Positions 1 through 5,112 of a stretch of DNA of 5,112 nucleotides are shown here, piece after piece. The stretch comes from JAABSQ01 sp964573705 (GTDB taxonomy: Bacteria > Desulfobacterota > Desulfobacteria > Desulfobacterales > Desulfococcaceae). The notes below the pieces were generated by a model. That model was not told the DNA's origin. It did no database searches and saw nothing but the letters and a program-made list of their open reading frames with translations. Every line of letters starts with the position of its first letter. Within the stretch, counting starts at the first letter, position 1. The DNA is taken from NCBI GenBank assembly GCA_964573705.1, contig CAZNLT010000274.1:1-5112 (forward strand), given 5' to 3'. Position numbers and translations under genes: made by a program.

Positions 1-1
1 T

Positions 2-727
2 GTCGAACTGGAAGATAAAAGAAAGCTCGGAATTGCGACGCTCGGTTCCTTAAAACAACATCCCAGAATTTCCGCTTTTCGAAAATTTATTGAAGGATGG
101 TACCTTAGTTATTTCACCCCTGATGCGGCAAGAAGCTTGCCATTGGCCGGTCCGCAAAAACATCTAAATATTCATGGGGATAATCTAAGCAATGTTGTGC
201 AATTTATGGAGCGTGAGCATCCTAAACGTTTTAAGGGTATTTTAAAACAGATAGCCGAAAAGATACCTGGTATTTATAAAATAGATACAGAAAAATCAAA
301 TGACGGCAGGCTTCTTCTGAGGTTTAATGACAAAGGATTTGAGGACCCCTTTTATTCACAGCAGATGTCAGATGGCACCTTAAAAGTTTTTGCCTATCTT
401 CTCCTCTTAGAAGATCCTATCCCTCCCCCTTTTCTTTGCATTGAAGAACCAGAAAATGGATTATATCATAAACTTTTGGAATCTTTGGCTCGAGAATTTC
501 GGGAACATGCAACCGGTAGAAAAGGGGGATCACAAGTCTTCATCACTACTCACCAGCCTTATTTTGTGGATGCCCTTGAGCCAAATGAAGTTTGGATTTT
601 GGGAAAAGGCCCGGACGGATTTTCAATCATTCGAAGAGCAAGTGAAAATGAGATTGTAAAAAGCATGGTGGCAGAGGGGCTACCCTTAGGGGGTCTCTGG
701 TACAGCGATTATTTGGATCCGAGATAA
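2..727 (+). CDS. AAA/ABC-type ATPase, C-terminal part (5' end outside window)
   Basis: The frame is open from base 2 to the TAA at 725-727, giving 241 residues. The gene enters from the left, so the TTG at 137 is not the true start. The product looks like the C-terminal half of an AAA_21/OLD-like ATPase. It has an ABC-signature-like QMSDGT (about 362-379), a Walker B of the form LCIEEPENGL (434-463, hydrophobic strand then Glu-Glu-Pro-Glu) and a switch-His strand ITTHQPYF (from about 542). It ends in LGGLWYSDYLDPR. The N-terminal Walker A is off the window. These proteins dimerise around ATP like SMC/Rad50 heads and often sit beside Toprim-like partners. Here the next gene, 4 bases downstream, is a DUF4276 remnant, the usual partner as I recall. 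A role in an ATPase-nuclease defence-type pair is inference. Base composition is clearly AT-richer than the genes on the right. The visible part has no internal stop, but its partner is broken, so its function is doubtful. Confidence 0.85.
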   Translation, partial: VELEDKRKLGIATLGSLKQHPRISAFRKFIEGWYLSYFTPDAARSLPLAGPQKHLNIHGDNLSNVVQFMEREHPKRFKGILKQIAEKIPGIYKIDTEKSNDGRLLLRFNDKGFEDPFYSQQMSDGTLKVFAYLLLLEDPIPPPFLCIEEPENGLYHKLLESLAREFREHATGRKGGSQVFITTHQPYFVDALEPNEVWILGKGPDGFSIIRRASENEIVKSMVAEGLPLGGLWYSDYLDPR

Positions 728-731
728 GATC

Positions 732-1053
732 ATGCATTTTGAAATTCTGATCGAAGATCAATCTGGAAAGAAAGTACTGGACCTTAAAGACGGCGTACCC
801 AAGGGCAAAGGATTCAATATTGAATGCTTATGTTAATGATTCGATTTGCGGCACCTGGGAGTATCTCGCTGATGCGGTAGTTCCTGGCGGAGCACAAGCA
901 CTTTCAAGCAAAGGATGGCAGGCAATCGGAGCCCAAAAAGCGGAATGGTCTGAAAAAATTACCCCACACATGGACACACAAAAGAATTCATCTCCCAGCT
1001 TTAACTATTTCAAAAATAAAATTCTTGAAATCAGCCGCCAAACGAATGAGTAA
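732..1053 (+). pseudogene. DUF4276 family protein remnant, internal deletion plus frame change
   Basis: An ATG at 732, four bases after the ATPase stop, opens a frame beginning MHFEILIEDQSGKKVLDL, which matches the N-terminus I know for DUF4276 proteins. That frame ends at TAA 834-836 after 34 codons. From about 784 a different frame (shifted by +1) reads LKTAYPRAKDSILNAYVNDS, then ICGTWEYLADAV, GWQAIGAQK and ITPHMD, ending at TAA 1051-1053. This is the family's C-terminal portion. The family is roughly 200-220 residues, whereas here only about 18 N-terminal and about 90 C-terminal residues remain. Roughly half of the protein is missing, including the central region expected to hold the Toprim-like acidic residues. 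The junction lies near 776-790. A start at TTG 820 would give a 77-residue fragment, but this is unlikely to be a real gene. I read it as a pseudogene. A scaffold mis-join or assembly collapse at the junction is the main alternative. Family assignment is from memory of conserved blocks. Confidence 0.8.
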
Positions 1054-1095
1054 TGAAGGCGTAGAATATCGTCAAAAACTCAGTTTACCTTCACT

Positions 1096-2220
1096 TTACA
1101 GCCAATCCGGTTTGATGTGCTCATACACGCGCACCAGCCCCGAGAAATCATAGACATCGGTTTCAAAATAGGGTGCCTCCTGAATCATGGCCTCCGGTCC
1201 GGCGGTCTTCCGCAACTCCTGAATCATTTCTCGGTCGCTTTGAGCCAGTTTCTGAAATCGGGTGTAATTTTTCAGTAGCCGGTCGGCCAGTCCCGTATCC
1301 AGCTGAAGCGCTTCGGTCAAAACACCGGGTTCAATGTTTTCAGGATGATAGGGATGCACCCGGTTCACGATGAATCCGCCGAAAGCCATGTCGTTGGATT
1401 GAATGGTTTCAAACAGATGCCGGACCTCCCGCATGGGCGCGTGCATGGGGCCGGTAACCGCCAGGAACAGCACCTCCGGGGATGCGATCAGTTGTCGCAC
1501 CGACTGGGCCCGACGGCGAAACCCTTCGAAAAAGACATCATCCCCCAATTTGAAAAAATCCTGAATGTCTTCAAAGACCTGCATCCCCATCAAGTTCCCG
1601 ATCACCTTCTGAACAGGAAAGGTCAGGGCCCCCATCATTTTAAGGCCCCAGAAGCCGGTTTTGACGTATGGCTTCATCAGCTTCCAGAGCATGCTGTCCC
1701 CGAGCAGATTGGACAAGCGCTGGGGCGCATCCAGAAAATCGAGGGCCCGGCGGCTGGGCGGGGTATCCAGCACGATCAGGTCGTATTCCCCCCGCTCGTG
1801 AATTTCATGGAGCTTTTCCATGGCCATATATTCGTGGGAGCCGGCCAGACGCCCGGAGAGATTCTGATAATACCGGTTGTTGAAGAACCGGTCCCGCATG
1901 GACGGCGAAGCGGCATGGCGTTCGACGATTCGGTCGAAGGCCCGCTTGGTGTCGAGCATCATGGCATAGAGTTCGCCTCGGGGTGTGAGCCCCACCGCCT
2001 CGAATTTTTCCTTCGGAACCCGCTGTTCCTCCTGCTGAAGCGGCCCCAGCCCCAGCGAATCGGCCAGGCGTTTGGCCGGGTCGATGGTCAGCACCAGGGT
2101 TTTGCGGCCGATCATGGCCCCGAAAAGCCCCAGGGTGGCCGAGACGGTGGTCTTTCCCACGCCGCCGCTGCCGCAGCAGATCAGGATTTGCGAGTGTCTG
2201 ATTCGTTCGAACAGGTCCAT
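1096..2220 (-). CDS. ArsA/Get3-like ATPase, catalytic-type subunit (374 aa)
   Basis: This is a SIMIBI-class P-loop ATPase of the ArsA/Get3 family. The visible motifs are: P-loop CGSGGVGKTT (residues 16-25) with the catalytic Lys at 23; switch I DPAKRLADSLGL (47-58), whose Asp54 aligns with the Get3 catalytic Asp; switch II LDTPPSRRALDFL (151-163); and an adenine-loop-like GFIVNRVHP (282-290). Residues about 165-235 are rich in Leu, Met, Phe and Trp, and sit where Get3 has its client-binding helical subdomain. There is no membrane segment. The Lys that normally follows the first Gly of the deviant Walker A (GKGGVGKT) is Ser18 here, so the protein lacks the signature Lys that reaches into the partner's site. 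The ATG at 2220 is the first in-frame start, because an in-frame TGA lies 10 bases upstream. It is the last gene of a minus-strand operon with a second ArsA-like gene. True arsenite transport is unlikely, since no ars genes are present. A Get3-like targeting or chaperone ATPase, as in the mycobacterial Rv3679/Rv3680 pair, is a better guess. Confidence 0.9.
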   Translation of the reverse strand: MDLFERIRHSQILICCGSGGVGKTTVSATLGLFGAMIGRKTLVLTIDPAKRLADSLGLGPLQQEEQRVPKEKFEAVGLTPRGELYAMMLDTKRAFDRIVERHAASPSMRDRFFNNRYYQNLSGRLAGSHEYMAMEKLHEIHERGEYDLIVLDTPPSRRALDFLDAPQRLSNLLGDSMLWKLMKPYVKTGFWGLKMMGALTFPVQKVIGNLMGMQVFEDIQDFFKLGDDVFFEGFRRRAQSVRQLIASPEVLFLAVTGPMHAPMREVRHLFETIQSNDMAFGGFIVNRVHPYHPENIEPGVLTEALQLDTGLADRLLKNYTRFQKLAQSDREMIQELRKTAGPEAMIQEAPYFETDVYDFSGLVRVYEHIKPDWL

Positions 2221-2234
2221 GGTGGGTATTCACG

Positions 2235-2240
2235 CCTCCT
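2235..2240 (-). promoter_or_regulatory. Shine-Dalgarno AGGAGG with long spacing to the 374-aa ArsA-like start
   Basis: The plus strand reads CCTCCT, so the minus strand has a perfect AGGAGG. It lies 14 bases before the ATG at 2220, longer than the usual 5-9. No in-frame start lies nearer, because the frame is closed by a TGA just after the AGGAGG. A GTG closer to it is out of frame. The site is therefore the likely ribosome binding site but with unusual spacing. Confidence 0.6.
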
Positions 2241-2245
2241 GCCGT

Positions 2246-2345
2246 NNNNNNNNNNNNNNNNNNNNNNNNNNNNNNNNNNNNNNNNNNNNNNNNNNNNNNN
2301 NNNNNNNNNNNNNNNNNNNNNNNNNNNNNNNNNNNNNNNNNNNNN
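2246..2345. other. Assembly gap (100 Ns)
   Basis: Exactly 100 Ns separate the two ArsA-like genes. A round 100 is a common placeholder for a gap of unknown length, so the real spacing between the genes, and whether another small gene or a structured element sits there, cannot be read. Both flanking genes look complete: the 318-aa gene ends at TGA (2355-2353), followed on its strand by TTTTTTC and then the gap. The 374-aa gene has its ribosome binding site just on the other side. Confidence 0.98.
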
Positions 2346-2352
2346 GAAAAAA

Positions 2353-3309
2353 TCATTTGCCCGCCTCCGTATCGAGTTCCAGCTCCTGAACCAGCCGGTC
2401 GGCGATTCCCTCGATGTCGTCCCGGGAGAGCCGGTTGGAATAGACATAGGGAATCTCGATCACGGTTCCGGCATTCTCCCCTCGAATCCGGTTGGCATAC
2501 CCCTCCTGAAGGTGTCTTCGAAAGATCTGATCCCGGGCGGTTTCCAGCACCGGCCGCAGGGCGTCGGGAACGGCGTCGCCTTTTTTCAGCAGTTCCCGAA
2601 TACGGGTTTCATCCCGAGCGGTAAAGGTGGTGGGATACACCCCGTTAACGGCCGTAACCGTCACCGCCATCTGAATATCCCCCTCCGCGGCATGGATAAA
2701 ATCGATGGCCTCATTGATGGGCAGCTCCTCGGGCAGGGTCACCAGCAGCACCCCGGAACGGGCCGGGTCCGAAAGCATTTCCTGGACCATTCGAAGCTGA
2801 TCGGCCAGGGGACCCACCCGAAACATGTCCAGCACCGCCCGGGGCTGCCGCAGCAGGCTCATACCGTGGCCGGTGGCCGGGCCGTCCACGATAATCGGGT
2901 CGAATTTCGGGTATCCGCTCCCCATCTTTTCCTGTTCCCAGCGCCAGATCTGGCCCAAGACCATCAGCTCCCGCAGGCCGGGGGTGCCGTCTGCGATGTG
3001 TTCAAAGAGTTCGGCCCGGGTGATGGTGTTGGCCACGAAGGGAAGTCCCACAAATTGATGAACATAATCCGTAAGCACCGATCGGGTATTGATCCGGCCG
3101 CCCCAGATGCCGGGGGCGATTTCCCGAGGCTCCCGCTCCAGGGAATCGGTGTCGAAGAGCGGACCGACCGCGTCCTCATCCCCCGCCTCCAGGATCAGAG
3201 CCGTTCGGTTCTGCCGGGCCGCGGCGATGGCCAGGGCCGCGCTCAGGGTGGTTCTCCCCGATCCGCCCTTCCCCATCAGAAAAATAATCCGTCGATCCAG
3301 CAGGTTCAT
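2353..3309 (-). CDS. ArsA/Get3-like ATPase, degenerate-site subunit (318 aa)
   Basis: This is the second ArsA/Get3-family protein. The P-loop is MGKGGSGRTT (residues 12-21). It keeps the signature Lys (Lys14, codon AAG) but has Arg19 (codon AGA, plus-strand 3253-3255) where the catalytic P-loop Lys should be. The switch I motif is replaced by LILEAGDEDAVGPLF (38-52), with no DPAxxLxD. Switch II is VDGPATGHGMSLL (141-153). A conserved LVTLPEELPINEA strand-turn follows (189-201), then a VNGVYP loop (221-226). The length fits a single ArsA half. The ATG at 3309 overlaps the modF stop as ATGA (3306-3309), and a GGAG lies 8 bases upstream, so translation is probably coupled. The motif losses suggest a poor ATPase by itself that donates its Lys14 to the neighbouring 374-aa protein in a heterodimer. 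This is inference from Get3 structures. Function in the cell is not known. Confidence 0.88.
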   Translation of the reverse strand: MNLLDRRIIFLMGKGGSGRTTLSAALAIAAARQNRTALILEAGDEDAVGPLFDTDSLEREPREIAPGIWGGRINTRSVLTDYVHQFVGLPFVANTITRAELFEHIADGTPGLRELMVLGQIWRWEQEKMGSGYPKFDPIIVDGPATGHGMSLLRQPRAVLDMFRVGPLADQLRMVQEMLSDPARSGVLLVTLPEELPINEAIDFIHAAEGDIQMAVTVTAVNGVYPTTFTARDETRIRELLKKGDAVPDALRPVLETARDQIFRRHLQEGYANRIRGENAGTVIEIPYVYSNRLSRDDIEGIADRLVQELELDTEAGK

Positions 3310-4820
3310 GGGCGGTCTCCGGAAGGGCGCAAGCCGCGGGATTCGGCGGCATAACTGCCGTCCGGATGTTTTCGGAACCGAAGCTGATGGGTGATGCAGC
3401 CCGGAATCTCGCCGGGATGATGGGTGACATAAAGGAGCTGGGTATTCGGGGATCGGCCGATGGCATCGATCATCTCCAGGACCGTTTCGCGGTTTCGGCG
3501 GTCCAGCCCCTGGCAGGGTTCATCCAGAATCAGAAGCTCCGGGGATTTGACCATGGCCCGGGCCAGAAGGATCATCCGCTGTTCGCCGCAGGAAAGCCGG
3601 TCGAAGCGCCGGTCCGCCATACCGGAAAGGCCGAGCCGCTCCAGCTGCTCGAAGGCGGTCCGGCGCTGATTTTCGGAGGCGTGCCGGTATAATCCCACCG
3701 AATCGAAAAACCCGGACAGCACCGTCTCCAGGGCGGTCAGCCGCTTTCGATAATGGATCTGAAGCTCCGAAGAGACCACGCCGATGTGACTGCGAATATC
3801 CCAGATGCTTTCCCCCGATCCTCTAAGCCTTCCGAACAGGCGGATGTCATTGGCATAGGCCTGTACATTGTCCCCGGTGATGAGGTTCAGCAGGGTGGTT
3901 TTCCCGGCCCCGTTAGGGCCCACCACGACCCAGTTTTCACCTCTTTTCACCGTCCAATCGAGCCGGTTGATCACCCGGGTTTGGCCGTAGCGGACCGAGA
4001 TATTCCGCATCTCGATCAGCGCCTCATCCGAATCCGACTTTTCGGGTCCTTCGGAGATCGGCGTCATCGGCGGTCTGGAAGAAGGCCCTTCATCCGGCGA
4101 ATCGGCCGCCATCGCCTTCAGCACCGTATCCCGGCGCCCCTGCCGCACCACCCGACCCTCTTCAAGCTGGATCACATGAGAAATGGAAGGCAGAATCTCC
4201 TCCGGCCGGTGGGCCACCAGTATCACCTGCAACTCCCGCATCAGACGGTGAACGGCCCCGGACAGCCGGTTTCGGGAAGGAACATCCAGCCCGTCAAAGG
4301 GCTCATCCAGGATAAGCAGCCGGGGGGTTTTGAGCACCGCCCGTGCGATCAGCGCTTTTCGCATTTCCCCGGTGGAAAGGACCCGGTAGGGCCGGTCCAG
4401 CAGGGTATCGATCTCCAGCAGGCGGACCATTTCGGACCCGAGTTCCGGATCGGCATCATCCAGCCCGATCAGTTCCCGAACCTTGGGCAGATCATCGAGC
4501 CGGCCGCTGAAAAACCGGGCATGGTCCCGACTCTCCTCCCGCTCGATCAGATGCCGGTGCAGTTCAAAAGAGACATACCCGACCGATTCCCCCGGTGTAA
4601 ACCCGTTCCCCCGAACCATCCGCCCCCGGACAATCGGCAGATCCCCGGCCAGGGCCCGCACCAGGCTCGACTTCCCGGCCCCGTTGGGCCCCACCACCGC
4701 CCAATGCTGCCGGGGATGAATATCCCAGTCGGCGCCCTCCAGCAGGATTCGGTCGCCGATGCGGATTGCGGCGTTTTGCAGGCTAAAAAGAGTTTTGGCC
4801 TCTGCTTCCGTTTTCGCCAT
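3306..4820 (-). CDS. modF: ModF-type tandem ABC ATPase (504 aa)
   Basis: There are two complete ABC ATPase domains in one chain and no membrane segments. Domain 1 has Walker A GPNGAGKSS (44-52), signature LSTGE (148-152), Walker B LLILDEP (168-174) and a switch His at 204 (VAHRPEE). Residues about 238-266 are a Pro/Ser/Asp/Glu-rich linker. Domain 2 has Walker A GPNGAGKTT (301-309), signature LSCGE (409-413), Walker B LLILDEP (429-435) and switch His at 467. The blocks YANDIRLFGRLRGSGESIWD, LSGFFDSVGLY and THHPGEIPGCITH closely match E. coli ModF (PhrA, about 490 aa) as I recall it. In E. coli, modF lies beside the molybdate genes modE/modABC, but its role remains unsettled. Here no mod gene is visible and the downstream partners are two ArsA-like ATPases. 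The ATG at 4820 has AAGGAG 5 bases upstream, so the start is well supported. It is the first gene of the minus-strand operon. ABC-F translation factors are a less likely alternative, because the inter-domain linker lacks the long charged arm typical of them. Confidence 0.9.
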   Translation of the reverse strand: MAKTEAEAKTLFSLQNAAIRIGDRILLEGADWDIHPRQHWAVVGPNGAGKSSLVRALAGDLPIVRGRMVRGNGFTPGESVGYVSFELHRHLIEREESRDHARFFSGRLDDLPKVRELIGLDDADPELGSEMVRLLEIDTLLDRPYRVLSTGEMRKALIARAVLKTPRLLILDEPFDGLDVPSRNRLSGAVHRLMRELQVILVAHRPEEILPSISHVIQLEEGRVVRQGRRDTVLKAMAADSPDEGPSSRPPMTPISEGPEKSDSDEALIEMRNISVRYGQTRVINRLDWTVKRGENWVVVGPNGAGKTTLLNLITGDNVQAYANDIRLFGRLRGSGESIWDIRSHIGVVSSELQIHYRKRLTALETVLSGFFDSVGLYRHASENQRRTAFEQLERLGLSGMADRRFDRLSCGEQRMILLARAMVKSPELLILDEPCQGLDRRNRETVLEMIDAIGRSPNTQLLYVTHHPGEIPGCITHQLRFRKHPDGSYAAESRGLRPSGDRP

Positions 4821-4825
4821 TACAA

Positions 4826-4831
4826 CTCCTT
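4826..4831 (-). promoter_or_regulatory. Shine-Dalgarno AAGGAG for modF
   Basis: The plus strand reads CTCCTT, so the minus strand has AAGGAG, 5 bases before the ATG at 4820. This strong site fixes the modF start. Confidence 0.8.
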
Positions 4832-4891
4832 GAAATTTCCTTATAAAACAAACCAGGGATCATCCTTTGATTTTGCGATTCAGAACAGGAT

Positions 4892-4920
4892 ATCATACCG
4901 CATTTGCAAAATGCTGTATA
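4892..4920 (-). promoter_or_regulatory. Candidate sigma70 promoter of the modF operon
   Basis: On the minus strand, TATACA (plus 4920-4915, 4 of 6 match to TTGACA) is followed after exactly 17 bases by TATGAT (plus 4897-4892, 5 of 6 match to TATAAT). Transcription would start near 4885, giving a leader of about 65 bases before modF. The region is AT-rich and noncoding, as expected. Prediction by eye only. Confidence 0.45.
4900..4914. promoter_or_regulatory. Palindrome in the promoter spacer, possible operator
   Basis: GCATTT-GCA-AAATGC is a perfect inverted repeat with 6-bp arms and a 3-bp spacer. It fills the interval between the candidate -35 and -10 boxes of modF almost exactly. A dimeric repressor bound there would block transcription. 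It does not resemble any regulator site I can name with confidence. Chance occurrence in AT-rich DNA is possible. Confidence 0.35.
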
Positions 4921-4940
4921 CTCTGAACTTCGGAAGAATT

Positions 4941-5042
4941 TCTTGAACTCTGATTCGTCTGATTTTCTGATGGACTGTGATGAACCGCACCGCTGCATGC
5001 ACCGGGGTTGAATCAGCGTCATCAGATGAATCAGACCCGTTG
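4941..5042. repeat. 102-bp noncoding repeat, copy 1
   Basis: The unit begins TCTTGAACTCTGATTCGTCT and recurs, nearly identical, 102 bases later. It contains inverted arms: TCTGATTCGTCTGAT (4949-4963) against ATCAGATGAATCAGA (5021-5035), pairing over 15 bases with one G/T mismatch and a 57-base loop. Within the loop, a TGCATGCA palindrome (4994-5001) sits in a 12-base insert (4992-5003) that copy 2 lacks. Near the left end TCTGAT recurs at roughly 9-base steps. It has no credible coding frame, and the short minus-strand frames across it are artefacts of the repeat. It looks like a REP- or MITE-like interspersed element, or a tandem array at the contig end. Which of these it is cannot be told from one window. 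Confidence 0.85.
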
Positions 5043-5112
5043 TCTTGAACTCTGATTCGTCTGATTTTTCTGATGGACTGTGATGAACCGCACCGGGGCT
5101 GCATCAGCGCCA
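5043..5112. repeat. 102-bp noncoding repeat, copy 2 (cut by the window end)
   Basis: Bases 5043-5094 repeat 4941-4991 with only one added T in the T-run. Bases 5095-5112 then match 5004-5021 with a few substitutions (GGGGCTGCATCAGCGCCA against GGGGTTGAATCAGCGTCA). The 12-base insert of copy 1 is absent. The left arm TCTGATTCGTCTGAT is at 5051-5065. The window stops just where the right arm should begin, so the element probably continues outside. Confidence 0.85.

Noticed and set aside
1040..1100. Possible shared terminator between the convergent genes
   Set aside because: There is only a 6-bp TGAAGG/CCTTCA pairing with a loop of about 30 bases and a weak AAAC-TGA-GTTT hairpin before a T-run on the minus strand. 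Neither is strong enough to call.
1096..3309. Arsenite efflux operon
   Set aside because: Both genes are ArsA-family, but no arsB, arsR, arsD or arsC is seen, and the P-loop and switch features fit a Get3-like heterodimer better than the tandem ArsA pump ATPase.
1345..3354. Plus-strand open frame of 669 codons through the ArsA-like genes
   Set aside because: It lies antisense to two well-supported ATPase genes, is read through the N gap, has low-complexity Gly/His/Pro/Gln-rich content and matches no family. It is a shadow of GC-rich codon use.
3753..4946. Plus-strand open frame of 397 codons opposite modF
   Set aside because: It is antisense to modF, whose motifs are unmistakable. Its product is His/Pro/Gln-rich with no recognisable domain, as expected of a shadow frame.
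4783..5104. Two minus-strand small frames over the repeat region (79 and 74 codons)
   Set aside because: Both contain duplicated SSQSIRK-like stretches that are simply the 102-bp repeat translated. There is no ribosome binding site context or family, and one overlaps the modF start.
4941..5112. CRISPR array
   Set aside because: There are only two units, with a long repeat (about 51 bp, or 70 bp with the insert removed) and one similar intervening stretch that itself pairs with the repeat. There is no short repeat with unique spacers and no cas gene.

Overview
The window looks like a contig end or scaffold piece from a draft or metagenome-derived bacterial genome, because it contains a run of exactly 100 Ns at 2246-2345. 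Gene content and style suggest a Gram-negative bacterium, plausibly a sulfate-reducing Desulfobacterota relative: a ModF-type tandem ABC ATPase, a pair of adjacent ArsA/Get3-like ATPases, and GC-rich codons. That lineage is an inference, since no rRNA or other marker gene is present.

The left part (2-1053, plus strand) is AT-richer than the rest. It holds the 3' end of an AAA/ABC-type ATPase gene, whose Walker A lies off the window. Four bases later comes a broken gene for its usual partner, a DUF4276 family protein. The first ~18 codons of DUF4276 are joined out of frame to its last ~90 codons, so the middle half of the gene, which should carry the Toprim-like acidic core, is missing. The pair looks like a decayed ATPase-nuclease cassette, possibly a defence-type module.

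The right part (1096-4820, minus strand) is GC-rich and reads as one operon, transcribed right to left: modF (tandem ABC ATPase), then a 318-residue ArsA-like protein starting in a 4-bp ATGA overlap, then, across the N gap, a 374-residue ArsA-like protein. The two ArsA-like proteins have complementary P-loops. The 374-residue protein keeps the catalytic P-loop Lys but has Ser in place of the signature Lys. The 318-residue protein keeps the signature Lys but has Arg in place of the P-loop Lys. Together with the split of switch I and switch II features, this points to an obligate asymmetric Get3-like heterodimer with one competent ATP site. What ModF does with this pair is unknown.

Upstream of modF (4821-5112) there is a good Shine-Dalgarno, a plausible sigma70 promoter whose spacer contains a perfect 15-bp palindrome, and then two tandem copies of a ~102-bp noncoding repeat containing 15-nt inverted arms. 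The second copy runs off the end of the window. The long plus-strand reading frames opposite the GC-rich operon are antisense shadows.
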